From Pseudomonas sp. SJZ074 (GTDB lineage: Bacteria; Pseudomonadota; Gammaproteobacteria; Pseudomonadales; Pseudomonadaceae), in NCBI RefSeq assembly GCF_007828215.1, contig NZ_VIUE01000004.1:124001-188000 (forward strand): 64,000 nt of DNA, written 5' to 3'. How positions within the stretch are numbered: the first letter of the stretch is position 1; each line of letters opens with the position of its first letter. The translations under genes were made by a program, and so were the position numbers. The notes beneath the pieces were generated by a model. That model ran no database searches, was not told the origin of the DNA, and was given only the letters and a program-made list of their open reading frames with translations. This document shows, piece by piece, positions 38,436 through 46,640 of this stretch.

Positions 38436-39497
38436 TCATCGCCTGCCGGTCATGCCCGCGAGGATCGCCGCGGGGATCTCACCGAGGGGGAGCATCCGCT
38501 CTACCGCGCCCAACTTGAACGCCTCCTTCGGCATGCCGAAAACGACGCAGCTGTCCTCGTCCTGGGCAAGGGTTCGTGCACCCGCCTCGCGCATTTCCTT
38601 CAAGCCGCGCGCACCGTCGTCGCCCATACCGGTCATGATGATCCCCAGCGCGTTGCCGCCGGCCGCACGGGCAGTGGAGCGAAACAGCACGTCGACCGAA
38701 GGGCGGTGCCGACTGACCGGCGGGCCGTCGCGAACCTCCACGTGATATTGGGCACCACTTCGTGTTAGCAGCATGTGCCGCCCACCGGGGGCGATCAACG
38801 CGCGCCCTGGGGTTACCCGGTCACCATTGCGCGCCTCCAGCACCTCGATCCGACACAGCCTATTCAGCCGCTCGGCGAAGGCCGCGGTGAAGCGTTCCGG
38901 CATGTGCTGAACGATGACCAGGCCGGGACAGGCCCGCGGCAAGCGCGTAAGTATCGCTTCCAACGCCTGGGTGCCGCCGGTGGAGGTGCCGATGGCCACC
39001 AGCGTCTCGGTGGTCTGTGCCATCGCCAGACTTGCGGCTGGCAGGATCGCGTCGGCGGACAATTTGACAGCAGCCTGGGGGACCAGACGGCGCAGGTTGG
39101 CCCGCGCCGCGCTCTGGATGGCCTGGACCAGTTCGTCAACGGCTTCGTGGAGGAATTGCTTGAGCCCCAGCCTGGGTTTGCTGACGATACCGACCGCGCC
39201 TTCCGCCAGCGCTTGCAGGGTGGTCTGCGCCCCAGCCTCGGTCAGCGTAGAACAGATCACCACCGGAGTCGGTCGCTCAGCCATCAGTTTCCTCAGGAAC
39301 GTGATGCCGTCCATGCGTGGCATTTCCACGTCCAGCACCAACACATCGGGCCATTGCCGCTGCATTTTCTCCAGGGCGAACAACGGATCGGCGGCCGCGC
39401 CGATCACCTCGATCCCCGGCTGTGCGGCGAGCACGGCCGACAGCACCTGGCGCACCACGGCGGAGTCGTCGACGATCATGACCTTGATGGGCGTCAT
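38436..39497 (-). CDS. cheB: Protein-glutamate methylesterase/deamidase CheB
   Basis: A 353-residue adaptation enzyme that removes methyl groups from receptor glutamates. The N-terminal receiver has Asp10/Asp11 and Asp56 in [11 protein letters not shown]. The C-terminal esterase has the catalytic Ser in GTSTGGT, His in VQHMPERF, and Asp in MGDDGARG. The ATG at 39497 overlaps the cheD stop (ATGA); the long in-frame extension upstream belongs to cheD in another frame. Confidence 0.95.
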   Translation of the reverse strand: MTPIKVMIVDDSAVVRQVLSAVLAAQPGIEVIGAAADPLFALEKMQRQWPDVLVLDVEMPRMDGITFLRKLMAERPTPVVICSTLTEAGAQTTLQALAEGAVGIVSKPRLGLKQFLHEAVDELVQAIQSAARANLRRLVPQAAVKLSADAILPAASLAMAQTTETLVAIGTSTGGTQALEAILTRLPRACPGLVIVQHMPERFTAAFAERLNRLCRIEVLEARNGDRVTPGRALIAPGGRHMLLTRSGAQYHVEVRDGPPVSRHRPSVDVLFRSTARAAGGNALGIIMTGMGDDGARGLKEMREAGARTLAQDEDSCVVFGMPKEAFKLGAVERMLPLGEIPAAILAGMTGRR

Positions 39498-40006
39498 GCG
39501 CGCGTCCCCTGGCGTGGGTCCAGTGCCGGCGAAACATGCTTGAGCGAGACATGGCCGCTCCACAGGTCGAAGATAAGGTTGCGGTGGCCCACCCCCTCCA
39601 CATGGGCACCCCTGCACGTCAGACCGTGAACCTGTAGCAACTGCCTGGCGGCGTCGACGTTCTTTTTGCCCACGTGCCTGTCCTTTTGCCTACCGATAGA
39701 GGGAAACATGTTGCCGCCGCCGAATAACTGGATGCGGAACTCCATGGGCGAGACGCCGTGAACGCGAGCTTCACGCAGCATCAGCTCGATGGCTTCATCG
39801 CCATAACGGCCGTCCAGCTCCCCGGTTGGCGGGTGCGGCCGGGTCGGCAGCATGAAGTGGCACATGCCGCCGATCAGCAGCCTGGGATGCCAACACACCA
39901 GAGATACACAGGAGCCCAGCAGAGTCCGGATGCGCGTGTAGCGGTCGCCGAAATACAACTCGCCCGGCTGCAAAAAGATCTCGATGATGCCGTCGGGTCT
40001 ACGCAT
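39494..40006 (-). CDS. cheD: Chemoreceptor glutamine deamidase CheD
   Basis: A 170-residue enzyme that deamidates receptor glutamines and can act as a CheY-phosphatase partner. The catalytic Cys and His are visible in [10 protein letters not shown] and GGMCHFMLP, and the family segment FGGGNMF with NV-A-R-L follows. No CheC gene is seen in the window. The ATG at 40006 overlaps the cheR stop by 8 bases. Confidence 0.94.
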   Translation of the reverse strand: MRRPDGIIEIFLQPGELYFGDRYTRIRTLLGSCVSLVCWHPRLLIGGMCHFMLPTRPHPPTGELDGRYGDEAIELMLREARVHGVSPMEFRIQLFGGGNMFPSIGRQKDRHVGKKNVDAARQLLQVHGLTCRGAHVEGVGHRNLIFDLWSGHVSLKHVSPALDPRQGTRA

Positions 40007-40805
40007 GAGGCTTGCGGTAGATGGAAGGGGCCACGACTTTAAGCTCGTCGCAGACACCGTTCAGGCTCTCCGAGTGGCTGACGATGAAATAGCCACCCGG
40101 CTTGAGCAACGGCAGCATGCGCCGCACCACTTGACGCTTGGTCTCGAGGTTGAAATAGATCATTACGTTACGCAGGAATATCACCTCGAACTCACCCAGT
40201 TCCGGCAGCGCTGAATTCAAATTTATCTGCTGGAAACGCAGACGGTTGCACAACGCCGGGTCTATCAGCAGCTTACCGGCGTGCTCGCCGACTCCCTTGA
40301 GGCAATATCGGTTCAACAGCGGCCGTGGAATGTTTTCGGCGTCGGCAATGTCGTACAAGCCCGCGCGGGCCTTTTCCAGCATGCGTGTACTGAGGTCCGA
40401 GGCGAACAATTCCCAGGGTCGACTGCCGAGGGCATCGGCCAAGGTCATGGCGATGCTGTAGGGCTCCTCGCCGGAGGAGCAGGCGCCACTCCAGACGCGC
40501 AAGCTGGAACGGTCGAGCAACTCCGGCAGGATCCGCTCACGGAGGAAGTCGAAATGCTTCGGCTCGCGAAAAAAGTAGGTTTCGTTGGTGGTCAACAGGT
40601 CCACCGCGACCTGCAGTTCCGCGCGCTCGCTCATCAGCAGGCGAAAGTATTCGCCATAGCCGGACAGCCCATGCTGGCGGACGCGCTTGGCCAGGCGACC
40701 GCTGACCAGCGGCTTCTTGGCATCGGACATGCTGATCCCGGCAATCTCGAAAATCATGCCGCGAAACTGCTGGAACTCTTTATCGGAGAGCACCGGATTA
40801 TTCAT
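39999..40805 (-). CDS. cheR: Chemoreceptor methyltransferase CheR
   Basis: A 268-residue S-adenosylmethionine-dependent methyltransferase that methylates receptor glutamates. An N-terminal helical domain precedes TTNETYFFREPKHF and the SAM-binding loop VWSGACSSGEEPYS. Then come ASDLSTRMLEKAR and the C-terminal NVMIYFN. The beta-subdomain that docks receptor pentapeptides should lie between, which fits the GFVRF tails of two island receptors. The start at 40805 follows the membrane-anchored CheW by 7 bases. Confidence 0.95.
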   Translation of the reverse strand: MNNPVLSDKEFQQFRGMIFEIAGISMSDAKKPLVSGRLAKRVRQHGLSGYGEYFRLLMSERAELQVAVDLLTTNETYFFREPKHFDFLRERILPELLDRSSLRVWSGACSSGEEPYSIAMTLADALGSRPWELFASDLSTRMLEKARAGLYDIADAENIPRPLLNRYCLKGVGEHAGKLLIDPALCNRLRFQQINLNSALPELGEFEVIFLRNVMIYFNLETKRQVVRRMLPLLKPGGYFIVSHSESLNGVCDELKVVAPSIYRKPHA

Positions 40806-40812
40806 TTTCAGG

Positions 40813-41727
40813 TCACCTTGGGCCGAGGGCGAGGAACTCATTGGCAGAAAGGCCTTGCCCGATATCCAGCAAGGTGACGCCCTGATTGTCGATCGTGACG
40901 GTGCCGCGAATGAAATCGCTCGCAATTCCGCTGTTCGATGTTGCCGGCGACTGGATGTCCAGCGCAGGGATCGGCAACACGTTGACAACCGCATCGACCA
41001 GAACACCGATCATCTGCATGCCGTCGTCGCGCATCACTTCGAAAATGATGATGCTGGTGCCTGAACCGATCTCTATCGGCGGCCAACCGAAATGTGAACC
41101 CAAGTCGATCACCGGCACCAGCGCATCGCGAAATCTGATCGCCCGACGCAACCGCTTCGATGTACCGGACCCGGCAACGATTCGAGCGGCTCCGACGATC
41201 GTTTCGACGCTGGATGCACTCACCGCGAACCGCTCGCCACCGAGTGTAAAAAAGAGGTAGTGATTGTTCGCGGCAGGTGTGTCGGCGGTCGACAATGCCC
41301 CCCTGTCCATATCGACAAGGAGCTGCTCTGTATCAAGTAATCGAGCAGCGAGCCCGTTCAGCTGGCGCACTTTTTCGTCAAGTTCACCGAGTTCCATGTG
41401 TAACCGAACATCGGGTTGCTCGCCGATGGCCCCATAACCCACATGACAACGGGAATCGCCGTCCTCTTGCCCGTCAGAGGGCATCTCGAGGTGCTTTGTC
41501 GCAAGCACTTGCGAGATAGCGCTGAGTTGTTCGATCGCGTATCGATTGAAACGCTCGAGGTCGTCGGACCCGGCATCGACCAGCGACGCAGTTGGAACAC
41601 TTGCCTGCCTGTCGATGCGCCGCTCCGACCGGTGGCGAATGCTCAGGACGACGAGTATCAGGATGCCTAGCGCCAGGGACGCAAGTAGCCAGAACACCAG
41701 GTTGCCGGCGTCAATCAATGAGCTCAT
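40813..41727 (-). CDS. Membrane-anchored CheW-domain protein
   Basis: A 304-residue protein unlike ordinary CheW. It starts MSSLIDAGNLVFWLLASLALGILILVVLSI, a single N-terminal transmembrane helix at about 9-30. A linker of about 120 residues follows, with helical heptad-like parts, for example ELDEKVRQLNGLAARLL. The C-terminal CheW domain spans about 155-300 (HYLFFTLGGERFAVSASSVETIVG, RDALVPVIDLG, MIGVLVDAVVNVL). The canonical NLRG turn is replaced by FRDA. The anchor would hold the adaptor at the membrane next to receptors. The ATG overlaps the preceding Cache protein stop (ATGA), so the two are probably made together. Confidence 0.87.
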   Translation of the reverse strand: MSSLIDAGNLVFWLLASLALGILILVVLSIRHRSERRIDRQASVPTASLVDAGSDDLERFNRYAIEQLSAISQVLATKHLEMPSDGQEDGDSRCHVGYGAIGEQPDVRLHMELGELDEKVRQLNGLAARLLDTEQLLVDMDRGALSTADTPAANNHYLFFTLGGERFAVSASSVETIVGAARIVAGSGTSKRLRRAIRFRDALVPVIDLGSHFGWPPIEIGSGTSIIIFEVMRDDGMQMIGVLVDAVVNVLPIPALDIQSPATSNSGIASDFIRGTVTIDNQGVTLLDIGQGLSANEFLALGPR

Positions 41728-42590
41728 TGCATTGCTCCTGACCGCGCACGCTCGTGGTGACCCTCAAGCGTGAAAAACCCCATCAATCGCTGCAATCGCT
41801 CGGCCTGTGTGTCGATCTGCCAATCTTCACCGTCAGTGCCTTCGACCACAGCGAGCACCTGCTCGCTGCTGACGTTGTCCGACCGGAACAAAACCCGGTT
41901 GTATTCATCCAGCACCGCCATGAAACCACTGTCCAGGATATTGGTGCGGCCTACGGCTTCCCGAAGCGCTTGCAGTTCGATCTTATAACCGACATACCAG
42001 ATACCGATGACTGCGCCGCGAGCGTCGAAGATCGGTTCATACCCGGCCAGGTAAGGATGGCCGAGCACGTCGACCAGACCATAGAACGCTCTCTCCTGGC
42101 GGATGGCTGCAATGGCCTTGCCTTTCGGGTCCAGTCGAGTGCCGATCGCCCGCCGCCCATCATCGAGCATGACGTTGGTCGAAATGCGCACGAAATCTTC
42201 GCCGTTCCTGGCGAACAAGGTCGCGCTGCCCCCACCCATATCGGCGGTTACAGAGTCGACGATACGGAAGTCGCTGGCCTGGGGATGCCCTCCGAGCAGC
42301 AAGTCGGGAACAGCGACATTGTTGACCAGGACATCCGAGCCCAGGCTTGCGCCGCCCATCGACGTACTACGCTCTTGCAATAAACGCATCCCATTCTTCA
42401 CACGGTCGCGCAGCAGCGTGTCGGTGACTTGCAGAAGCTCTTCCACGCTTTTGAGCTTTTCCTCGTTCAAAAGCTTGAGGTCCGCGTGGGCGACGTCGAT
42501 TTCATGCAGCCCCACGAAGAACCCACCACCGATCATTGACAACGCGATAGGGAATGTAACCGCGATCATCAGGCGCGCAGAAATGCTCAT
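41724..42590 (-). CDS. Cache sensor protein with an MCP-like tail but no signalling hairpin
   Basis: About 288 residues from ATG 42590; a TTG at 42608 overlapping the cheW stop is the alternative. One N-terminal transmembrane helix (LMIAVTFPIALSMIGGGFFVGL) is followed by a periplasmic Cache domain of about 200 residues (FARNGEDFVRISTNVMLDDGRRAIGTRLD, GHPYLAGYEPIFDARGAVIGIWYVGYK). There is no second membrane helix, HAMP or hairpin. The last 25 residues (QAERLQRLMGFFTLEGHH and following) match the end of the receptor hairpins at 34.6 and 43.1 kb. It looks like a receptor that lost everything between sensor and tail in frame. The reading frame is intact and it overlaps the membrane-anchored CheW gene. 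Confidence 0.82.
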   Translation of the reverse strand: MSISARLMIAVTFPIALSMIGGGFFVGLHEIDVAHADLKLLNEEKLKSVEELLQVTDTLLRDRVKNGMRLLQERSTSMGGASLGSDVLVNNVAVPDLLLGGHPQASDFRIVDSVTADMGGGSATLFARNGEDFVRISTNVMLDDGRRAIGTRLDPKGKAIAAIRQERAFYGLVDVLGHPYLAGYEPIFDARGAVIGIWYVGYKIELQALREAVGRTNILDSGFMAVLDEYNRVLFRSDNVSSEQVLAVVEGTDGEDWQIDTQAERLQRLMGFFTLEGHHERARSGAMQ

Positions 42591-42604
42591 ACGAACTTTA
42601 GAGG

Positions 42605-43138
42605 TCAACTATCCGACTCTCCGAACTCAAGCGCCTCGCTCACCTCATCCAACGCAGCGAGCTCACCCACGGAAAGCAACCGGCCGATGTCCAGAAGAAT
42701 CACCAGACGGCCGTCGACCTTGCCCATTCCCTGGATGAAATCGGTGCGCACATGCCCGCCGAAGGCCGGCGGCGGCTCGATGTCCGACAGATTGATTTCC
42801 AACACTTCGTTCACTGCATCGACCAATATGCCAATGACCTGTTGCTGATTGCCGCGATCCACTTCGAGAATGACGATGCAGGTGCGCCGGCCGACTTCGG
42901 TCGGCCGTCCACCGAAGCGCACCTCTAGATCGATCACCGGCACCACTGCCCCACGCAGATTGATCACGCCGCGGATGCTGGGTGGCATCATCGGCACACC
43001 GGTGAGTTCACCGTACTCAATGATCTCCTTCACACTCAACGTGCCCACGGCAAACTGTTCGCCGGCCAGGGTGAAGGTCAGATACTGTCGGATCTGCAGG
43101 GAGGCTACGTGATTGTCCAGCTTGATCGACTGTCCCAC
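42605..43138 (-). CDS. cheW: CheW coupling protein (paralogue)
   Basis: A 177-residue CheW domain, nearly identical in its core to the CheW at 34.0-34.6 kb: the run from QYLTFTLAGEQFAVGTLSVK through the NLRG turn to VIDL differs at one or two positions. It starts four bases after the stop of the receptor at 43.1 kb, the same spacing as in the other pair. The receptor-CheW unit was evidently duplicated. It couples receptors to CheA at the membrane. Confidence 0.94.
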   Translation of the reverse strand: MGQSIKLDNHVASLQIRQYLTFTLAGEQFAVGTLSVKEIIEYGELTGVPMMPPSIRGVINLRGAVVPVIDLEVRFGGRPTEVGRRTCIVILEVDRGNQQQVIGILVDAVNEVLEINLSDIEPPPAFGGHVRTDFIQGMGKVDGRLVILLDIGRLLSVGELAALDEVSEALEFGESDS

Positions 43139-43142
43139 GGCA

Positions 43143-44783
43143 TCACTCCTGGAAACGCACGAAACCGCTCGGCACCGCCGAATTATCAGTTTCAGCCACG
43201 CCGCTGATGGCCGGCAGGCTGGTAACTACCCTGGACCTGGCAGAGGCAGTCAAGAGAGGCGCGCCGCGCTCATGTTCACCGTGGCCCGCAAGGCTGAAAA
43301 AACTCATCAGTTGCTGCAACTGCTCGGCCTGTCCGCTCATTTCCTCGGCGGTGGCGGCCAGCTCCTCTGAGGCAGAGGCGTTTTGTTGGGTGATCTGGTT
43401 GAGCTGGTTCATCGCCGTATTGATCTGGCCCACGCCAGAGGATTGTTCGGCGGATGCGGCGGCAATTTCCTGGACCAGCTCGCTGGTCTTTGCAATGCCC
43501 GGAACAATCTCATCGAGCAGGCTGCCGGCGCGCTCGGCCAGGGCCACCGACCCCTTGGCAACCTCACCGATTTCCTGGGCGGCAACCTGGCTGCGCTCAG
43601 CCAGCTTACGCACCTCGGCGGCGACCACGGCAAAGCCTTTGCCATGCTCACCGGCACGGGCAGCCTCGATAGCAGCGTTGAGCGCGAGCAGGTTGGTCTG
43701 GTAGGCGATGTCATCGATGATGCCGATCCTTTCCGCGATGCTCTTCATCGCGCTGACCGTGTCCTTGACCGCCACGCCGCCTTCAACGGCCTGTTTGGCC
43801 GCGTTGCCCGCCATACCGTCGGTGACCCGGGCGTTTGCGGTGTTTTGCTCGATGGAAGCGGACATCTGCTCGACCGAGGCCGAGGTTTCCTCGACGCTGG
43901 CTGCCTGCTCGCTGGAGGCCTGACTCAAGGACTGTGCGGTAGCGGAAACCTCCTCGGAAGCGCTGGTCAAGGCATTGGCCGATCCACGCACCTCGCCGAT
44001 GATTTGCGAAAGTTTCTCTACCATGCTCTTCATCGCGGCGAGCATGCTGCTGGTATCGTTATTACGTAGAGGGATGGTTACACCGAGATCCCCCGCTGCA
44101 ACCCTGGAGAGCACCTGCGCCGCAAACGCCGGCTCGCCGCCCAACTGCCGGAGCAAACCACGGATAATAAGGAAGGCGATCAAGACTGAAACCAATACCG
44201 CTGCAATCAGCAGACCGATGAGAATCTGCTGCGCTCTGTTTGCGGCCACGTCACTTTGATCGTAAGCCTCTTTTGCCAACTGGTCGTTGAAATCGACGAT
44301 ATCTGACAACAGATCATCAACGACCTGAAACAACTGCGTGGTCTCGTTATTCATGAGATCCGTAGCTTTCAGGTTATCGGTTTGCGCGAGGGTCAAGACC
44401 TTCTTGGCCGAAGACTCATAAGGGCCCCAGGCGGCATCAAATTTCTTCAGCAGGTCCCTTTCGCGATCAGTCAGATAGGTCTTGCTATATTTATCGAGCA
44501 GCTCTGCCATCTTCGCTTTATTTCCATTCATACTCTCAACAATATTGCCCTGCTCGGCCTTGTCGGAAATCAAGTAGTCATAAAGCCCACGATTATGGTA
44601 AATGGCCTGCATGTTGGCATTCGCCACGTCTTTGATAGGGGTCAGGTTATTGGCGTACATTTCGTTGAGCATGGTGTTGATGTTATTGCCACCCGCCAAA
44701 CCAACCAGCGCAATAATCAATGTAATTAATATGACGGACGCGAATCCCAAGCCCAGCTTCGTCGCAACGAAAACACTCTTCAT
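43143..44783 (-). CDS. Methyl-accepting chemotaxis protein with C-terminal GFVRF tether
   Basis: A 546-residue receptor, first gene of the island's right-hand operon. TM1 lies at about 10-31. The four-helix-bundle periplasmic domain (4HB_MCP type, [20 protein letters not shown] near the start) spans about 32-188, TM2 lies at about 189-210, then HAMP and a hairpin nearly identical to that of the receptor at 34.6 kb. A variable tail ends GFVRFQE, the same F-x-x-F peptide as its paralogue. The leader upstream is long (about 280 bases from the predicted promoter). Confidence 0.94.
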   Translation of the reverse strand: MKSVFVATKLGLGFASVILITLIIALVGLAGGNNINTMLNEMYANNLTPIKDVANANMQAIYHNRGLYDYLISDKAEQGNIVESMNGNKAKMAELLDKYSKTYLTDRERDLLKKFDAAWGPYESSAKKVLTLAQTDNLKATDLMNNETTQLFQVVDDLLSDIVDFNDQLAKEAYDQSDVAANRAQQILIGLLIAAVLVSVLIAFLIIRGLLRQLGGEPAFAAQVLSRVAAGDLGVTIPLRNNDTSSMLAAMKSMVEKLSQIIGEVRGSANALTSASEEVSATAQSLSQASSEQAASVEETSASVEQMSASIEQNTANARVTDGMAGNAAKQAVEGGVAVKDTVSAMKSIAERIGIIDDIAYQTNLLALNAAIEAARAGEHGKGFAVVAAEVRKLAERSQVAAQEIGEVAKGSVALAERAGSLLDEIVPGIAKTSELVQEIAAASAEQSSGVGQINTAMNQLNQITQQNASASEELAATAEEMSGQAEQLQQLMSFFSLAGHGEHERGAPLLTASARSRVVTSLPAISGVAETDNSAVPSGFVRFQE

Positions 44784-45381
44784 TACTTTACGACCCTTTA
44801 ATAAAACAACTGTTTAGGCGCTGACGAAGTCGCGCTTGCCATAGACACCCTGCTCTCCTGCCGTCAGGAGGCAGGCGACAAGTGGGGTCGCGACGAAGAC
44901 TGGAGGATGCGTGGACCACGGCATGATCTATTGCCATGCTTGATACGGATCCGCCCTATACCGATCGAGCCGCTGGCAGGCAGCGATGCCGCTCGCTACG
45001 CGACGAAAGATTCGCAGCAAAATGCCAGCAGGCATGATGTAGGTTCTAACCAACAATCAGCCATCAGACCCTGCTGGTTTTTCAGTGAGCATTTTGGAGA
45101 CGATAGTAAGGATTGCCCTACATTAAGCACGGCATGCTGTAGCTGGAAGTGCAACTACACCTGCCCACCGACTGATCACCCACCTGGCCCAAAGGCTTAA
45201 CTGGCCATGAACAACGAAGGTAAGGCGCCCCTCTACATCTCAACCTGAGCGCCCTCGCTGTCAGCCGACTCGACGGTCAATTGAAGCGGAACGTTCTGGG
45301 TCCGACCAGGCTATCGAGACCCACGACCAGAAACACGATGCCCAACTTTGCGTAGCACTTTCAATGCTGAACAACCGTTTC
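44784..45381. promoter_or_regulatory. Long promoter/leader region at the right end of the island
   Basis: About 600 bases with no gene I can support. The part up to 45121 contains the palindrome, an AAAACCAGC box (45073-45081), TCTGATGG (45061-45068) and TGGCATTTTGCTGC (45014-45027), in the same order and spacing as before the che operon at 5.6-5.7 kb. The rest (45122-45381) shows nothing recognisable and leads into the integrase remnant. Confidence 0.5.
45106..45121 (-). promoter_or_regulatory. 16-bp inverted repeat, copy in front of the right-hand receptor/che operon
   Basis: The minus strand is GTAGGGCAATCCTTAC: one arm is perfect and the other has one mismatch. AAAACCAGC-AGGG-TCTGATGG begins exactly 24 bases later. 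The promoter resembles that of the 399-residue receptor over about 100 bases, well beyond the palindrome. Confidence 0.6.
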
Positions 45382-45683
45382 TTAGGTGTTTTCCGTGGCC
45401 AGGCGCCTAGCATTACGTTCCAGTTGCCGATGGACACGCGGATCGATGCCCCCTAGCGACCAGCGCCCTGGCAACATCACGCAGAGCGCGAGCATCTCGT
45501 AAGGCTAATTTCAGGATGGGTACCGAGAGAAATACGGGGTTACTTATCCGCCCAGGAAAAGCGGAAGTGCCAGTACTTGTCGCCTTTCGTATTCACGAAA
45601 AGAGCAAGGCCGTTGTAGTCAGGAAGGGTGTAGTCCTTGGCACGGGGTTTTGCGAGCCGGACTGCATTATCGGTGAGAGCCAT
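45382..45683 (-). pseudogene. Remnant of a tyrosine-recombinase (phage/island) integrase
   Basis: From ATG 45683 the translation begins MALTDNAVRLAKPRAKDYTL and continues to YWHFRFSWADK, then TAA at 45540-45542. The start is the typical Arm-DNA-binding N-terminus of P4-like integrases. Beyond the stop the family pattern goes on: RISLGTHPEISL in the same frame, then LRDARALRDVARALVARG and GIDPRVHRQLERNARRLA after two frame changes, ending near 45382. The catalytic domain is absent. The position next to tRNA-Gly is where an island integrase is expected. Confidence 0.8.
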
Positions 45684-45841
45684 CGTACAATCTCCGTCTC
45701 GTTTGAATAGAGGAGATTTTTACGGTTTCCAGTGAGGCGAGAACCACGAAAAAGTGATTTACCAAATGCCGAATTGATGTACAAAAAAATGTACTAAAAA
45801 ATCGTGGCTAGTCGTGGTACCAAGTGGAACTTACCGGAAAC

Positions 45842-45868
45842 AAAAAAGAGACCGAAGTCTCTTTTTTT
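45842..45868 (-). terminator. Rho-independent terminator with UUCG tetraloop
   Basis: The minus strand reads GAGAC-TTCG-GTCTC inside A and T runs: a five-base-pair GC-containing stem extended by A-T pairs, capped by a C(UUCG)G tetraloop and followed by a T run. It would end transcription that passes through pgsA and tRNA-Gly. The flanking A/T runs make it potentially bidirectional. Confidence 0.8.
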
Positions 45869-45908
45869 AATTTCTACAGACTTCAATAGAAGCCAATAGA
45901 ACAATAAT

Positions 45909-45984
<76 letters not shown>

Positions 45985-46047
45985 GTCTTGGTGTGGCGCA
46001 TTCTATAGATTCAGATTACGCCGTCAACCCTTTGATTCAAAAAAGTT

Positions 46048-46608
46048 TTATTTCGAGTCCACGTCGGTCCGCAGATGCGGCCAGGCGGCGCGCAGGTATT
46101 GGACCATCGACCACAGTGTCAGGCCGGCGGAAATCAGCAGCAGTGCATAGCCCATCAGTACCCAGAAGCTGAAGTCCGAGGGGTTGGCCAGCAGGATGAC
46201 CAGGGCGAGCATCTGCGCGGCGGTTTTCCATTTGCCGAGGTTCGACACCGCGACCTGGGCGCGAGCACCCAGCTCGGCCATCCACTCGCGCAGTGCCGAG
46301 ACGACGATTTCACGGCCGATGATCACTGCCGCCGGCAAGGTCAGCCAGAGGTTGCCGTGTTCCTGCACCAGCAGCACCAGGGCCACTGCGACCATCAGCT
46401 TGTCGGCCACCGGATCGAGGAAAGCGCCGAACGGTGTGCTCTGCTCCAGGCGGCGAGCCAGGTAACCGTCCAGCCAGTCCGTCGCAGCGGCGAAAGCGAA
46501 GACCGAAGCGGAGGCCACGTAGCTCCAGTGGTACGGCAAATAGAACAGCAATATGAAGATCGGAATGAGCAGGACGCGTAGAACGGTAAGCAGATTTGGG
46601 ATATTCAT
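46048..46608 (-). CDS. pgsA: CDP-diacylglycerol-glycerol-3-phosphate 3-phosphatidyltransferase
   Basis: Commits CDP-diacylglycerol to phosphatidylglycerol at the inner membrane. The 186-residue protein has about four transmembrane helices and the CDP-alcohol phosphatidyltransferase signature [18 protein letters not shown], then AFLDPVADK, with the conserved aspartates. The start at 46608 ([11 protein letters not shown]) is preferred; a GTG at 46614 is in frame. It follows uvrC on the minus strand, the usual Pseudomonas order. Confidence 0.95.
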   Translation of the reverse strand: MNIPNLLTVLRVLLIPIFILLFYLPYHWSYVASASVFAFAAATDWLDGYLARRLEQSTPFGAFLDPVADKLMVAVALVLLVQEHGNLWLTLPAAVIIGREIVVSALREWMAELGARAQVAVSNLGKWKTAAQMLALVILLANPSDFSFWVLMGYALLLISAGLTLWSMVQYLRAAWPHLRTDVDSK

Positions 46609-46640
46609 CGGCACAACTGGCTGCGAGGTTGACGGGCATT

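Noticed and set aside
45516..45710. 64-codon plus-strand frame near the integrase remnant
   Set aside because: The opposite strand reads as a clear integrase N-terminus, which explains the open frame.
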